Assembly (NCBI GenBank): GCA_018333515.1
Contig: JAGXSZ010000007.1
Location: 1 to 64,000, forward strand
Length of the DNA stretch: 64,000 nt
Source: Actinomycetota bacterium
GTDB lineage: Bacteria > Actinomycetota > Aquicultoria > Aquicultorales > Aquicultoraceae
Direction of reading: 5' to 3'
In this document: in pieces, positions 29,873 through 39,342 of the stretch
How the letters are laid out: every line of letters starts with the position of its first letter
Position numbering within the stretch: position 1 is the first letter of the stretch
Translations under genes and position numbers: made by a program
Notes under the pieces: model-generated
Told to the model about the DNA's origin: nothing
The model's input: the letters and a program-made list of their open reading frames with translations, nothing else
Database searches by the model: none

Positions 29873-32347
29873 GTGGAAATAAAATTTAGAGATTTTGTAG
29901 ATAGAATTAAATTAGAAAACAACATAGTGGATGTAGTTGGAGAACACATTAAATTAAAGCAGGTTGGCAGCGCTTTTCAAGGCATATGCCTCTTTCATCC
30001 AGACACCAAGCCGTCCTTTACAGTTTATGAGGATCATTTTCACTGCTTTGGGTGCAGAAAGCATGGTGATGTTGTCAGCTTTATCATGGATCATGAGGGA
30101 TTAAGTTTCTTGGATGCTGTTCGTTATCTGGCGAAACGGGCAGGCATGCCAATGCCTGAGCGGTTTGGCGATTCAGAGCCCGACAACAAGTACTGGCAAA
30201 GAAGAAACATTTTAGAACTTACTGCAGATTACTATGCCAGAAACTTAGAAGGCAAAGCCTTGGAGTATTGCACAAAAGAAAGAAAAATAGACAAAGAATT
30301 TCTTGAGAAATTTAGGATAGGATATGCAGACGGTGGGTTGGTCGATTATTTAAAGAGCAAAGGTGTTGACCTTGACCTGGCTGCTGAGACAGGTGTAATA
30401 AAGAAGCAGAGCGACGGGCAATATATAGATTACTTTACTAATCATATTGTCTTTTCCTATCTTGCTAGAGGTGAGACGGTCAATATGATTGGTCGCAATC
30501 TTGATGATAGCGGCCCCAAATATCTCAACCTAACAGGAGAGAGACATCACCTTTTTAATGAAGCTGCGTTAAGGCACAGCAAAATAATTCTGGTTGAAGG
30601 TTCGTTTGATTGCTTAAGCTTAGAGCAAGCTGGATACCACTCTGCCGCTTTAGTCGGAACCAATCTAAAAGACGAGTGGTTATCGAAATTTAATCATGTT
30701 AAGAAAGTCTATGTATGTCTTGACGGTGATAAGGCTGGCCAGGAAGCATACAAAAGCATATGTCAAAAGCTAGGGATAAAGGCATATGTAGCTGCGCTTC
30801 CAGATGGTAAGGATGTCAGCGATCTTTTCATGGAAGGCAAAGAGGCTGAATTTGCCGAACTTTTTAAGAGCGCTAAGCCATGGTTTGATGTCCTGCTTAG
30901 CGAAATAGAGAGCCTCTCAGATGCCGATAAGGTTGAAGCAATACGCACCCAGCTTGTGCCGCTATTAAGCACCTTGCAGGGCGTCGAGCGCGAAGCCTAT
31001 CTTAAGAAGGCCAGCGCCAAGCTAAAGCTTGGGATAAGGGTACTAGGGAAAGAAGTTGATGCTTTTTCAATCCAGGACATCGAATCAAGCGCTGACCCGG
31101 AGCCCGAGATTGTCCTAACAGAGAGCGAAAAAGCTGAAGCGATAGAGCTTTTAAAATCACCGGATCTACTTGATAAAGTGTTGGAGGTGCTTTGGAGGCT
31201 TGGATGCGTCGATGAAATACCTTTGAAACTAATGCTTTTTCTCGCCATGGTCTCGCGCCTTTTTAAGAAGCCCATCAATGTCGTTGTAACTGGGCAGGCT
31301 TCGACCGGGAAAAGCTATGTAGTTTATTCGGTTAGCAAACTATTTCCGCCAGAGGCTATAAAGGATGTATCGAGGGTAACCAAGAACGCTCTTTATTATC
31401 TGCCTAGCAAAAACCTAAAGCACAAGGTTCTAATTATCGCCGAGCGGCATGGCTCCGAGGAGAGCGACTACACGATAAGAACAATGCAAAGTGAAGGCGG
31501 AGTATCTTTGCTTGTCCCTATTAAAAATGAAGGGACGGGAAATATCACAACCGATGAAAAAAGGGTCGAGGGTCCACTTTCCTTTATAGTGACTACGACG
31601 GAGGGCTCTTTGCATGATGAAAACTCAACAAGAGTATTTATTGTTAGCACTGACGATTCATCTGCGCATACTGCGCGAGTTCTTGATTTGCAGCGCCAGC
31701 AGTACATACAAAAAACACAGCCTCAAGATAACATTCAAGCGCTTGTCGCTGCATTTCAAAACGCACAGCGCCTATTGCGGGGGTTTGAGGTAGTCATGCC
31801 ATTCGCAGGGCTTATAGAATTTCCCACTAAACTGCCTCGCGCCCGAAGAGACCACGACCGGTTTTTAACCTTAATCGCGGCTTCTGCATTTTTTCATCAA
31901 TACCAGCGCGAGCACCAAACCGTAGAGGGCCAAGAGTATGTTGTGGCCTCCATAAAGGACTATGAAATTGCCTATAGCCTTGCAGGCAGCGTAATAAACC
32001 AAACCCTTATGAAGCGTGTCTCTCAAAAGGGTGAGGAGCTGGTTAATGCAGCTGAAAGCATTTGGAAGGTGCTTGGGCATGGAAAGAGAGGCTATGTTAC
32101 ACGCCCTTTACTCTGCGAAAAACTCGGCTGGAGAAAGAACTATGCAAAACAATTCATAGATGAGGCGGTTGACGCGGGATGCCTAGAAGTTGTTGAGGGT
32201 AGAGCCGGCAAGCTGTATCAATACAGATTTGTAAAGGGGATTGAAGATATAGCATCACCCCTGCTTACTCCCGAAGAACTTGAAACTCGTTTTATGGAGT
32301 CTCAGAACAATAATCAGGGGTGTGATATGGGCTCAAGAGCGAACTAG
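29873..32347 (+). CDS. Primase-helicase fusion protein of the element
   Basis: 824 residues from the GTG at 29873, which lies seven bases after GGAGG. The CHC2 zinc finger uses C39, H42, C58 and C61. A DnaG-like region follows, with TOPRIM motifs KIILVEGSFDCLSLEQAG and VYVCLDGDKAGQEAYKS. The C-terminal half is a P-loop ATPase (Walker A VVTGQASTGKSYVV, Walker B-like LIIAERHGSEES) with a winged-helix-like end (TRPLLCEKLGWRKNYAK). It probably primes and unwinds DNA for autonomous replication of the excised element, as in satellites and integrative plasmids. Confidence 0.85.
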   Translation: MEIKFRDFVDRIKLENNIVDVVGEHIKLKQVGSAFQGICLFHPDTKPSFTVYEDHFHCFGCRKHGDVVSFIMDHEGLSFLDAVRYLAKRAGMPMPERFGDSEPDNKYWQRRNILELTADYYARNLEGKALEYCTKERKIDKEFLEKFRIGYADGGLVDYLKSKGVDLDLAAETGVIKKQSDGQYIDYFTNHIVFSYLARGETVNMIGRNLDDSGPKYLNLTGERHHLFNEAALRHSKIILVEGSFDCLSLEQAGYHSAALVGTNLKDEWLSKFNHVKKVYVCLDGDKAGQEAYKSICQKLGIKAYVAALPDGKDVSDLFMEGKEAEFAELFKSAKPWFDVLLSEIESLSDADKVEAIRTQLVPLLSTLQGVEREAYLKKASAKLKLGIRVLGKEVDAFSIQDIESSADPEPEIVLTESEKAEAIELLKSPDLLDKVLEVLWRLGCVDEIPLKLMLFLAMVSRLFKKPINVVVTGQASTGKSYVVYSVSKLFPPEAIKDVSRVTKNALYYLPSKNLKHKVLIIAERHGSEESDYTIRTMQSEGGVSLLVPIKNEGTGNITTDEKRVEGPLSFIVTTTEGSLHDENSTRVFIVSTDDSSAHTARVLDLQRQQYIQKTQPQDNIQALVAAFQNAQRLLRGFEVVMPFAGLIEFPTKLPRARRDHDRFLTLIAASAFFHQYQREHQTVEGQEYVVASIKDYEIAYSLAGSVINQTLMKRVSQKGEELVNAAESIWKVLGHGKRGYVTRPLLCEKLGWRKNYAKQFIDEAVDAGCLEVVEGRAGKLYQYRFVKGIEDIASPLLTPEELETRFMESQNNNQGCDMGSRAN

Positions 32348-33198
32348 CTCCATACTGGACCCCAACTAGTTCTCCCCCATATTTAGCCATTTATCAGGTA
32401 AAACACCTAACTGGGTCGCTAGTTCTCTAGGTATAGCAAAAAATATTTTTACTTACCTTTTGAGCTAGCGACTCACTATATTAGCAAGGTAAATATGCTG
32501 AGTTGATTATAGGGTAGATAGAGTCTGGTTTTTTGAAACCAAGCTGCTTGGTCATCTATTAAAACAATAATTATCGTAAACGACAACCATCTAATCTTGC
32601 AATCAGATACCCTAAAGGTGTCTTAAAATCGGTTGTTGTACAAAATACCAAAACCTAAAACACCTATTAAATGGAGGATTTATTGAAATATAAGGGATAG
32701 CGCTTACCGAATAAATTATAGACCTCTACATTTACTAGAAAACATAAAAGGTATTCCAGCTTTGAAGGTTATTCCCACAAAAGAGGATGAATTCTTTAGT
32801 ATGGTAATTATTTCAAGCGGTATCTACTTGATAATTACTTTCCGGGACAAACATATTAAAATCCATATGGGGCTTACTGGATATAAGATTGGGGATAATA
32901 ATGAAAAATTCAGTGGGGTCAACTACCGATAAGCCAATGAATTTTTCATAGCAGGCATATGATATATAGAATCGAGAATACAGAAATCATAGTAAATACT
33001 GCATTATTGGATGCTTTACTGAAAAGACCGGATAGGTTTTTACCTCATCTAAGGCCGACATAGGCAAAATCGAATAGATAAGTTTTTAGAAATATTTTTT
33101 GTTGTACCCTATGGGTCTAGCGACCCAGTTAACCATATCGCCTGGTAGATAAGCTTATTTTAGGAAGAACCAGTCGGGAATTAGTCGGGAGCTAGTTC
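32341..33198. repeat. Nested inverted repeats (857-bp span)
   Basis: Outer pair: GAACTAGCTCC at 32341-32351 and GGAGCTAGTTC at 33188-33198. Inner pair: AACTGGGTCGCTAG at 32409-32422 and CTAGCGACCCAGTT at 33117-33130, both perfect. Beyond the inner pair, similarity continues imperfectly for about 30 bp (AAATATTTTTTG-type tracts near 32440-32450 and 33090-33102). A further GCTAGCGAC occurs near 32465. Confidence 0.6.
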
Positions 33199-34020
33199 TT
33201 TAAAAGAACGTCGGCCAACCAAATATCAAAGGGTATGGTATGAAAAATATCGCTCTTAGAGGATGCGTAAGGAAATTGAGCATTATGGCGGATCTGTATA
33301 AAAATGAACCAGCAATAACTCTGAGTAAAACATAAGCCCGAGCAACTAATAGCGACAACTCCTCGGCCCATATTTATTTTAATAGATGCCAGACTCTTTA
33401 GGGGCTAGATGAGATGGGAATTCATTATTAATCGACCAAAGATCCAAATTGTACTATGAACAGCGATTTAGATGAGGAATAGACTAGAGGTTAATATTTC
33501 CTTTATTTGTTATGTCTTAGCAGGTAAAGCTATATATTTCAGGAAGCTGGGAAGAAGCACTGCCTGAAATGACAAATCAACCCGTTCTCAGAAATATATT
33601 CATTTGCAGTTCAATGGATTAATCAGTCGAACCATAAATCGCCAGCCCCAAATACCGACATATTTCGCTTAGACCGCCAGCTCTCCCATATCTTTGTGCA
33701 AACAGTCCTAGGATTGGCTCTAACAAGCTTTATCAGCTCAAGCGTAGAAAGGGGCTTATATTAAATAGCGCTGGCTAAAAGCCAAAAGAGGACGTCAATA
33801 ATTAAACGACTGTTCCAGTGTTCGCAAGACTTCCGATGCTAATAAAATAGAATCGTTCCCGATGGCCCCATTTTCACAGAAGGGATAATGGCGCTGCATA
33901 ACGAATAGGATAGTATTCGTTATTTTGGAGACTGGCGTTAGTCCTTGGCTGACAATCTGAAGGGAGGAAAAGAGCAATGCCGGGGTTATTAGCGGGCTCC
34001 ATGTTAAATACACATCGAGC
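32348..34020. other. 1.7-kb region without confident genes; decayed coding traces
   Basis: No ORF above about 75 codons with a proper start. An open stretch near 32690-32932 encodes NIKGIPALKVIPTKEDEFFS and IISSGIYLIITFRDKHIKI but has no start; a GGAGG-preceded ATG upstream hits a stop after nine codons, so it looks like a frameshifted small gene. Another 34-codon ORF (MIYRIENTEIIV...) lies near 32960. The rest of the region holds inverted repeats (separate entry). It could hold the element's origin of replication. Confidence 0.55.
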
Positions 34021-34323
34021 CTATTTTTCTTTCAAGAGATTTGCGACTTTTAGAAGCGCGTCTCTAGCTTCTGATGAGAGGTCACTGGAACGGATGGCAA
34101 GCTCAATATCACAAACCAGTTCACTTTCCATGCCCTTAATCAAAAAATCCGTTGTAATACCTAGGGCGTCTGATAGCTCAGCAAGTTTTGTCGCTGAAGG
34201 AGATCTTCGGTCAAGCTCCCAAAGGCTGATTAGCTGTTCAGAAACGTTCACCTTTTTCGCTAACTCTTTTTGGGTAAGACCCAAGGCCGCACGTCTTTCC
34301 CGTAATCTTTTATCTATAGACAT
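34021..34323 (-). CDS. XRE-family HTH repressor
   Basis: 100 residues. The helix-turn-helix is LRERRAALGLTQKELAKKVNVSEQ, followed by LISLWELDRRSPSATKLAEL. A helical C-terminal part follows. It is divergent from the surface-protein gene and could control either its promoter at 34406-34435 or the replication genes. Typical Cro/CI-like regulator of a mobile element. Confidence 0.9.
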   Translation of the reverse strand: MSIDKRLRERRAALGLTQKELAKKVNVSEQLISLWELDRRSPSATKLAELSDALGITTDFLIKGMESELVCDIELAIRSSDLSSEARDALLKVANLLKEK

Positions 34324-34405
34324 GGTTTATCCTGCTCCGTTAGTTAAAGCTGTTTAAGCCAACGTAGCAATGGGTTTATATGTTGAGCAACGACTTTACT
34401 AATTG

Positions 34406-34435
34406 TTGATTTATTGATCGGGCATAAACTATAAT
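34406..34435 (+). promoter_or_regulatory. Promoter for the SLH surface protein
   Basis: TTGATT at 34406-34411 and TATAAT at 34430-34435 with 18-bp spacing; start codon 32 bp downstream behind TTAGGAGG. Confidence 0.75.
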
Positions 34436-34466
34436 TGTAGAGAAATCCCTTGCTTAGGAGGCAAAC

Positions 34467-36380
34467 ATGAAATGCTTATCCGTGTGTGTTGTTATCTTCC
34501 TATTAATCTTTACTGTGTCGCCAGCGATTGCTCTATCATCATCTCAGAACCTGCTAAATAGACCCGTAGAGTATAAATTATCTGGGCAGATTAAGGCAAT
34601 TGCAGCTGGTGGTTACAACGGTGATGGCCGTACAGACTTAGCGGTTCTTACCGACAGCTCGCTTATTATACTGGTTCAGGGCACTGACAGGAAATTACAC
34701 TCTAAGCTTATATTTGCGGTTAACGGCAGAGCTATCACATCTGGAGATATCAATAGTGACGGTAGGGACGATATTGCTGTTGTTGGTGCTGACGAGTGTG
34801 CAGTCTTTATTCAGCATGTTGATGGTACGTTTGACAAGCTTGAGCCTATCAAAATGGGTGGCAATGATGTAAAGATTGCAGATGTTAATAATGATGGAAG
34901 AAAAGATCTTGTTATTACCGGTGGTTATTGGACTAGTGGCACCAGTGCTTTTTTGCAGAAGGCCGATGGCACGCTAGACAGGAACTCAATTGAAATCACA
35001 TATTATGATGGCGATAGATTGGATGTCGCCGATGTTAACGGCGACGGCAAAGCGGAGATTCTGATAGCTTCGCGCGGTGTAAGCTCAAGGACCTGGATTT
35101 GCTACCGGCAAGATGATGGGAGCTATCTTGCAGAGGAATTACAGCTTGGCGATTGGAGCCGAATGTCTTCGGTAAGCCTTGCTGCGGGCGATGTAAATTC
35201 AGATGGTGTGGCAGAAATATTATCTTCAGATCCCCAAGGACTTCATGTCTATTCTCAAGGGTTAATCAACCGATATGACCTTGAGCCAAGCGGCTATAAT
35301 AGTTTTTCGAATCCTGTGGTTGCTGATTTTAACTCAGATGGATTAAGCGATGTAGTAATTATGGTTGCAAATATGGATAATTGGAGTGCTAATAATGGAA
35401 ACCTTTTAGTGTTTACCCAGGGCTCGAACCGCACACTTTCATTATCACAAAAGATATTAGGGTTCGGTGCAGGGTATCTTGCTGCAGGAGATTTCAATGG
35501 AGATGGAAGAACCGACATTGCTATGGCAAATGGCTCCAACCTATACATCTATACCCAAGTCAATCCAGAGCCTCCAGCAAAGCCCCAAGGGTTGCAGGCA
35601 AAAGCAGACAGCAAAACTATAACATTGTCTTGGAGCGCAAACACTGAAGATGATATTGCAGGCTATAACATTTACCGCTCAACTTCATCGACTGAGACTG
35701 GCTCAAGAATTAACTGGGAGCCTATAACAAAGACATCCTTTGTGGATACCCATGTTATGCAAAACACTACTTATTATTACGGAATAAAAGCCCTCGATAC
35801 TACTGGAAGCGAGAGTGTTGCCAGTGAAGCAGTATCGGCAAAGCTTCTCTTTGATTTTCGTGACGTCAACACAACAGATTGGTATTTTTCTTATATTCAA
35901 GAGCTAGCCTCAAATGGCATTATTAGCGGATTTCCAGATAGCACCTTTAAGCCCAATAATCCCATGACAAGAGCTGAATTTGCAAAAGTCATAATAATTG
36001 CCCTTGGAGAGAGCCCTGGGGCATCATACAAAGGCTACTTTAAAGATGTTAGTGTTGGTTGGTCATCAGGCTATGTAGAAAAAGCCAAAGAGCTTGGAGT
36101 AATTAGCGGTTATCCCGACGGGTCCTTTAAGCCGACAGAGCGAATAACCAGGGCTGAGATAAGCAAAATCATAGTTACGGCCAGCAATCTCTCCGTAGGC
36201 ACCTCGGGGGGTAGCTTTAGCGATATATCGACCTCTCACTGGGCATATCGCTATGTTTTAACTGCAAGAAACAATTCCATTGTCGGGGGTTATCTTGACG
36301 GTAGTTTTAGGCCAGAGCAAGCGGTTACAAGAGCCGAGGCCTCAAAGATTGTGTGCCTGGGCAAAGATAAACTGAACTAG
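34467..36380 (+). CDS. Secreted VCBS/FG-GAP repeat protein with FN3 and three SLH domains
   Basis: 637 residues. A signal peptide occupies residues 1-22. About seven FG-GAP/VCBS-type repeats follow (GYNGDGRTDLAV, GDINSDGRDDIAV, DVNNDGRKDLVI, DVNGDGKAEILI, DFNGDGRTDIAM), whose DxDxDG loops should bind calcium in a beta-propeller. A fibronectin type III domain lies around 370-455 (ITLSWSANTEDDIAGYNIY). Three SLH domains at about 460-637 anchor it to secondary cell-wall polymer. It is presumably displayed on the cell surface. It is unusual cargo for a small element, perhaps altering adhesion or phage access. Confidence 0.9.
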   Translation: MKCLSVCVVIFLLIFTVSPAIALSSSQNLLNRPVEYKLSGQIKAIAAGGYNGDGRTDLAVLTDSSLIILVQGTDRKLHSKLIFAVNGRAITSGDINSDGRDDIAVVGADECAVFIQHVDGTFDKLEPIKMGGNDVKIADVNNDGRKDLVITGGYWTSGTSAFLQKADGTLDRNSIEITYYDGDRLDVADVNGDGKAEILIASRGVSSRTWICYRQDDGSYLAEELQLGDWSRMSSVSLAAGDVNSDGVAEILSSDPQGLHVYSQGLINRYDLEPSGYNSFSNPVVADFNSDGLSDVVIMVANMDNWSANNGNLLVFTQGSNRTLSLSQKILGFGAGYLAAGDFNGDGRTDIAMANGSNLYIYTQVNPEPPAKPQGLQAKADSKTITLSWSANTEDDIAGYNIYRSTSSTETGSRINWEPITKTSFVDTHVMQNTTYYYGIKALDTTGSESVASEAVSAKLLFDFRDVNTTDWYFSYIQELASNGIISGFPDSTFKPNNPMTRAEFAKVIIIALGESPGASYKGYFKDVSVGWSSGYVEKAKELGVISGYPDGSFKPTERITRAEISKIIVTASNLSVGTSGGSFSDISTSHWAYRYVLTARNNSIVGGYLDGSFRPEQAVTRAEASKIVCLGKDKLN

Positions 36381-36496
36381 CAAAATCTCGATTAACTAAT
36401 GCCCAAAATCTTAGTTGGCTGAATAAAGCGTAATAACTGAGGTTTGGCTTTAAACAATACTAAATGTTGGCCGAATTTGGACAGAAAGGAGATGCT

Positions 36497-37195
36497 ATGA
36501 AGGATAGCGGTGATGATTCTTACGAGCGGCGTTTTGCTATTAAAACGCTATCAGTTTTAATTGTCCTACTAATCGGAGTGGTATTGCCGCATTTATACCA
36601 AGCAGGTCGTCTGCCAGGATATAAGCCTCGACAGTCAAAGACTACTATCACGAGTCATCAGAATAAGCCCGCAGAGATTGAGCTTCCCGATACTACAGTA
36701 TCATCCAGCGAAGCATCTCCACCGACAACGGAAGCCCAGCCACCCTTAACATACAAGCCACTATCTGCCAACAAATCCGCCTCACCCGCTGAAAACATCG
36801 AGATAATCTCAATGGGCACCTCGCCAGAACCCGAAGGATACATTGATGTTGATTTTGCGTTAAAGGATGAAGGTGGCAAGCCTACCATAAGTGATGGTGA
36901 GGTATCGCTCGAGATTTATATATACGCCTATTTGCCTCACGATACGTGGATAAAAGCGTATGGTCAAACGAGGCACATCAATGCTGACGATTACGTACTG
37001 AGAGAGCATGTGCCCCACGAGGGCGGCGTGTACGAAATTCGCATCTATTACGCGGAGCTTAGCATGCCGAAAAGCACCAAAGAAAAGTATGGCATCAGCG
37101 ATGTCGATGCCCAGCCATTTAAGGTTGCCATTGTATTTGCAACGCCCGAGGGTAGAACATTATCTGCCCAGGAAGAAATCTTTGGTGATGATTAG
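36497..37195 (+). CDS. Single-pass membrane protein, unknown function
   Basis: 232 residues from the ATG at 36497 behind AAAGGAGATGCT; an in-frame start 33 bp earlier lacks a ribosome site. A short charged N-terminus is followed by one membrane helix (TLSVLIVLLIGVVLPHLY). A Pro/Thr/Ser-rich linker and a beta-rich extracellular domain of about 130 residues complete it (YIDVDFALKDEGGKP, then EVSLEIYIYAY). Family not recognised. The gene lies between the surface protein and the Argonaute gene; a link to either is unproven. Confidence 0.7.
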   Translation: MKDSGDDSYERRFAIKTLSVLIVLLIGVVLPHLYQAGRLPGYKPRQSKTTITSHQNKPAEIELPDTTVSSSEASPPTTEAQPPLTYKPLSANKSASPAENIEIISMGTSPEPEGYIDVDFALKDEGGKPTISDGEVSLEIYIYAYLPHDTWIKAYGQTRHINADDYVLREHVPHEGGVYEIRIYYAELSMPKSTKEKYGISDVDAQPFKVAIVFATPEGRTLSAQEEIFGDD

Positions 37196-37352
37196 CATGG
37201 GGCAGACTGTGATAACCAGCTCGGGATTGATAAGACTGCGGACCCAGCCACTGCCTTAGGAGGAGGCATGATTATCCATAAGCAATCCAAGCCCCCTTTT
37301 TTCTCTATAACCATAGGGTCGGTTAATTTGCGCAGAGAAAAGGATTTAGGTA

Positions 37353-37369
37353 TCCTGTAATTACCAGGA
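37353..37369. promoter_or_regulatory. Operator-like palindrome upstream of the Argonaute gene
   Basis: TCCTGTAATTACCAGGA is a near-perfect inverted repeat (arms TCCTG and CAGGA around TAATTAC) 43 bp before the Argonaute start. No strong promoter is evident in the 37196-37411 gap. Confidence 0.35.
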
Positions 37370-37411
37370 CATATGAAGTATTGATAAGTGTACTCTAGGG
37401 TTCCGAGGAAT

Positions 37412-39331
37412 ATGAAAAACGAAGAGCAAATAAGGTTGAACTTTTACGCTCTCACTTCACAAGAGTTCGCGTTCAAAATATGGAGAAAAGGATATAGGGG
37501 TGAGGAAAAAGCAGACACCATCGCAGGTCTTTATCGTAATTCCTTACCAATAACCAGCGACCAAGAACAACGTATGGATTACTGGATATCCTTTGAGCCA
37601 AAAGAAGAGCTCGAAGAGTTCACCTGTAAACCAGACTACAATCGCAAACTAACACAGCATTTCTTATATTATCTACTCGTAAAGAAAGCTATAGCCACTT
37701 TATCTGAAAACCTTTACGTTCTACCCCAGAAAGAGTTCAGGCGGAACATCTTTTTTGTGTTAAAAGACTATCCGCAAGGGCAGAGCGGTGTGTGGGTTGA
37801 GCCTTTCTACTTAACACCGAAGGGAAAATTTGGTTTCTTGCTTGATTTCAAGTTTCGAAAAAAAACAGATGTGCCTTTTTCGAGGGATGTGCAACAGCTG
37901 AGTTTGAGTCTGGATCGCAACTTCAGAAGCAACAGGAATTATTATATAGATAAATATCAAAAAATACAGGCGTTCTTGCAGGTATTTAACGATAAGCTTT
38001 TTCCTCTCGCTATACAAAACAATGGAACAAGCCTAAGTATCTCGCGAACCCCTGAAGAACTCCCTGTCGAGAGACTAAAAGCTAAAACCTATATATTCGG
38101 CAACGGAAAGAGTGATATTTCTCAATTCAGAGGTTTAACCAGTAATGGTCCCCTAGAAGCCATTGATGAGAATATAGTGCTGGCGTTAATATATCGTTCA
38201 GCTGACAAATATTTAGCAGATGATTTATTGAAGGCCCTAAAGGGAGAGCTTTATGGCGTTCAGTTTAATGGCTTAGAGAAGACCTTTAAGCTGAAAATCG
38301 CAGGCACAAGAAGAGGCGAGATTCCAGATTATACCAGGGAAAGCCTTCGTAATATAGTTGAAAGACTTCAGGCACTAAAAACCGATATCGGTGATTCTTT
38401 ACTCGTGCCGATACTTATTGGCAACCAAGACGATGAAGATACTTATTACTTCATGAAGTATAATCTTTTAAAGCAAAACCTTCCCCTGCAGGTAGTAACC
38501 AGCCAGCTTATTAGAAAAAAGGAATCATTAAAATGGTCTGTGTCGAATATTGCTCTGCAGATTTTCTCTAAACTGGGCGGAAAGGCTTGGAAGGTTTCTC
38601 CTAGTCACGAAAAGAGTTTAATCTTTGGTATAGGTCAATCTCACCAAAAGCAAAACGATACGATAGTGAAGTATTTTGCATATTCGGTTTGTACGGATTC
38701 GAGTGGAATCTATAAGAGAATAAATGTTCTTGGAAATTCCGCAGAGGAGACAGATTATCTAAATCAACTAAAAGAAAACATCGTAAAGACAATCAAAGAA
38801 TTCCTAGGTGAAAGTTACACCAAATATGTCCTCCACATCCCTTTTAAAATTAGAACAAAAGAACTTACAGCCATTTACCAAGCAATCAATAGCTATGTTG
38901 AAGAAGAAGGGATATCGGAAATCGATTTTGTAGTTCTCCGAATTAATTCTGACAATAAGTTCTTCGGGTTTGCCCATACGAACAGCCTTGTACCATATGA
39001 AAGCAGTTACGTGCTTCTATCGGGTGGTCGCCAAAAAAGCTACTTGGTATGGTTTGAGGGCCTTCAATACCACAAGGAAGCCATTCATAAAATGCCACCG
39101 GGACCCACATATATAGAATTCTACTGGAGCAACAATGAAAGCCTAGGCGAAGCCGATAGGGTTAAATATTTGCAGGATGTTTTGAATCTCTCTGGCGCAA
39201 ACTGGCGAGGGTTCAATGCCAAGAGTCTTCCTGTATCAATTTATTATTGCCAGTTAATTGCGGGGTTCTTAAAACAATTCCCGGAGGAGATAACGGGGAT
39301 TGAAAGTACATTTAAACCGTGGTTTCTCTAG
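37412..39331 (+). CDS. Catalytically degenerate prokaryotic Argonaute (long type, PIWI without DEDX)
   Basis: 639 residues from the ATG at 37412 (GAGGA just upstream; an in-frame GTG at 37388 has no ribosome site). Residues 1-330 form an N-terminal half with no recognised PAZ. The MID domain shows the 5'-phosphate pocket pattern Y350, K354, Q365 and K387 (YNLLKQNLPLQVVTSQ, SNIALQIFSKLGG). The PIWI domain spans about 400-639, but the catalytic tetrad is lost: the first Asp position reads FGIGQS and the later Asp site LHIPFKI. Known inactive long-B Argonautes use guides to detect invader nucleic acid and switch on a partner effector. The SIR2 gene 11 bp downstream fits that role. Assignment to long-B is inference from length and motifs. 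Confidence 0.85.
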   Translation: MKNEEQIRLNFYALTSQEFAFKIWRKGYRGEEKADTIAGLYRNSLPITSDQEQRMDYWISFEPKEELEEFTCKPDYNRKLTQHFLYYLLVKKAIATLSENLYVLPQKEFRRNIFFVLKDYPQGQSGVWVEPFYLTPKGKFGFLLDFKFRKKTDVPFSRDVQQLSLSLDRNFRSNRNYYIDKYQKIQAFLQVFNDKLFPLAIQNNGTSLSISRTPEELPVERLKAKTYIFGNGKSDISQFRGLTSNGPLEAIDENIVLALIYRSADKYLADDLLKALKGELYGVQFNGLEKTFKLKIAGTRRGEIPDYTRESLRNIVERLQALKTDIGDSLLVPILIGNQDDEDTYYFMKYNLLKQNLPLQVVTSQLIRKKESLKWSVSNIALQIFSKLGGKAWKVSPSHEKSLIFGIGQSHQKQNDTIVKYFAYSVCTDSSGIYKRINVLGNSAEETDYLNQLKENIVKTIKEFLGESYTKYVLHIPFKIRTKELTAIYQAINSYVEEEGISEIDFVVLRINSDNKFFGFAHTNSLVPYESSYVLLSGGRQKSYLVWFEGLQYHKEAIHKMPPGPTYIEFYWSNNESLGEADRVKYLQDVLNLSGANWRGFNAKSLPVSIYYCQLIAGFLKQFPEEITGIESTFKPWFL

Positions 39332-39342
39332 CGAGGGAGAGC

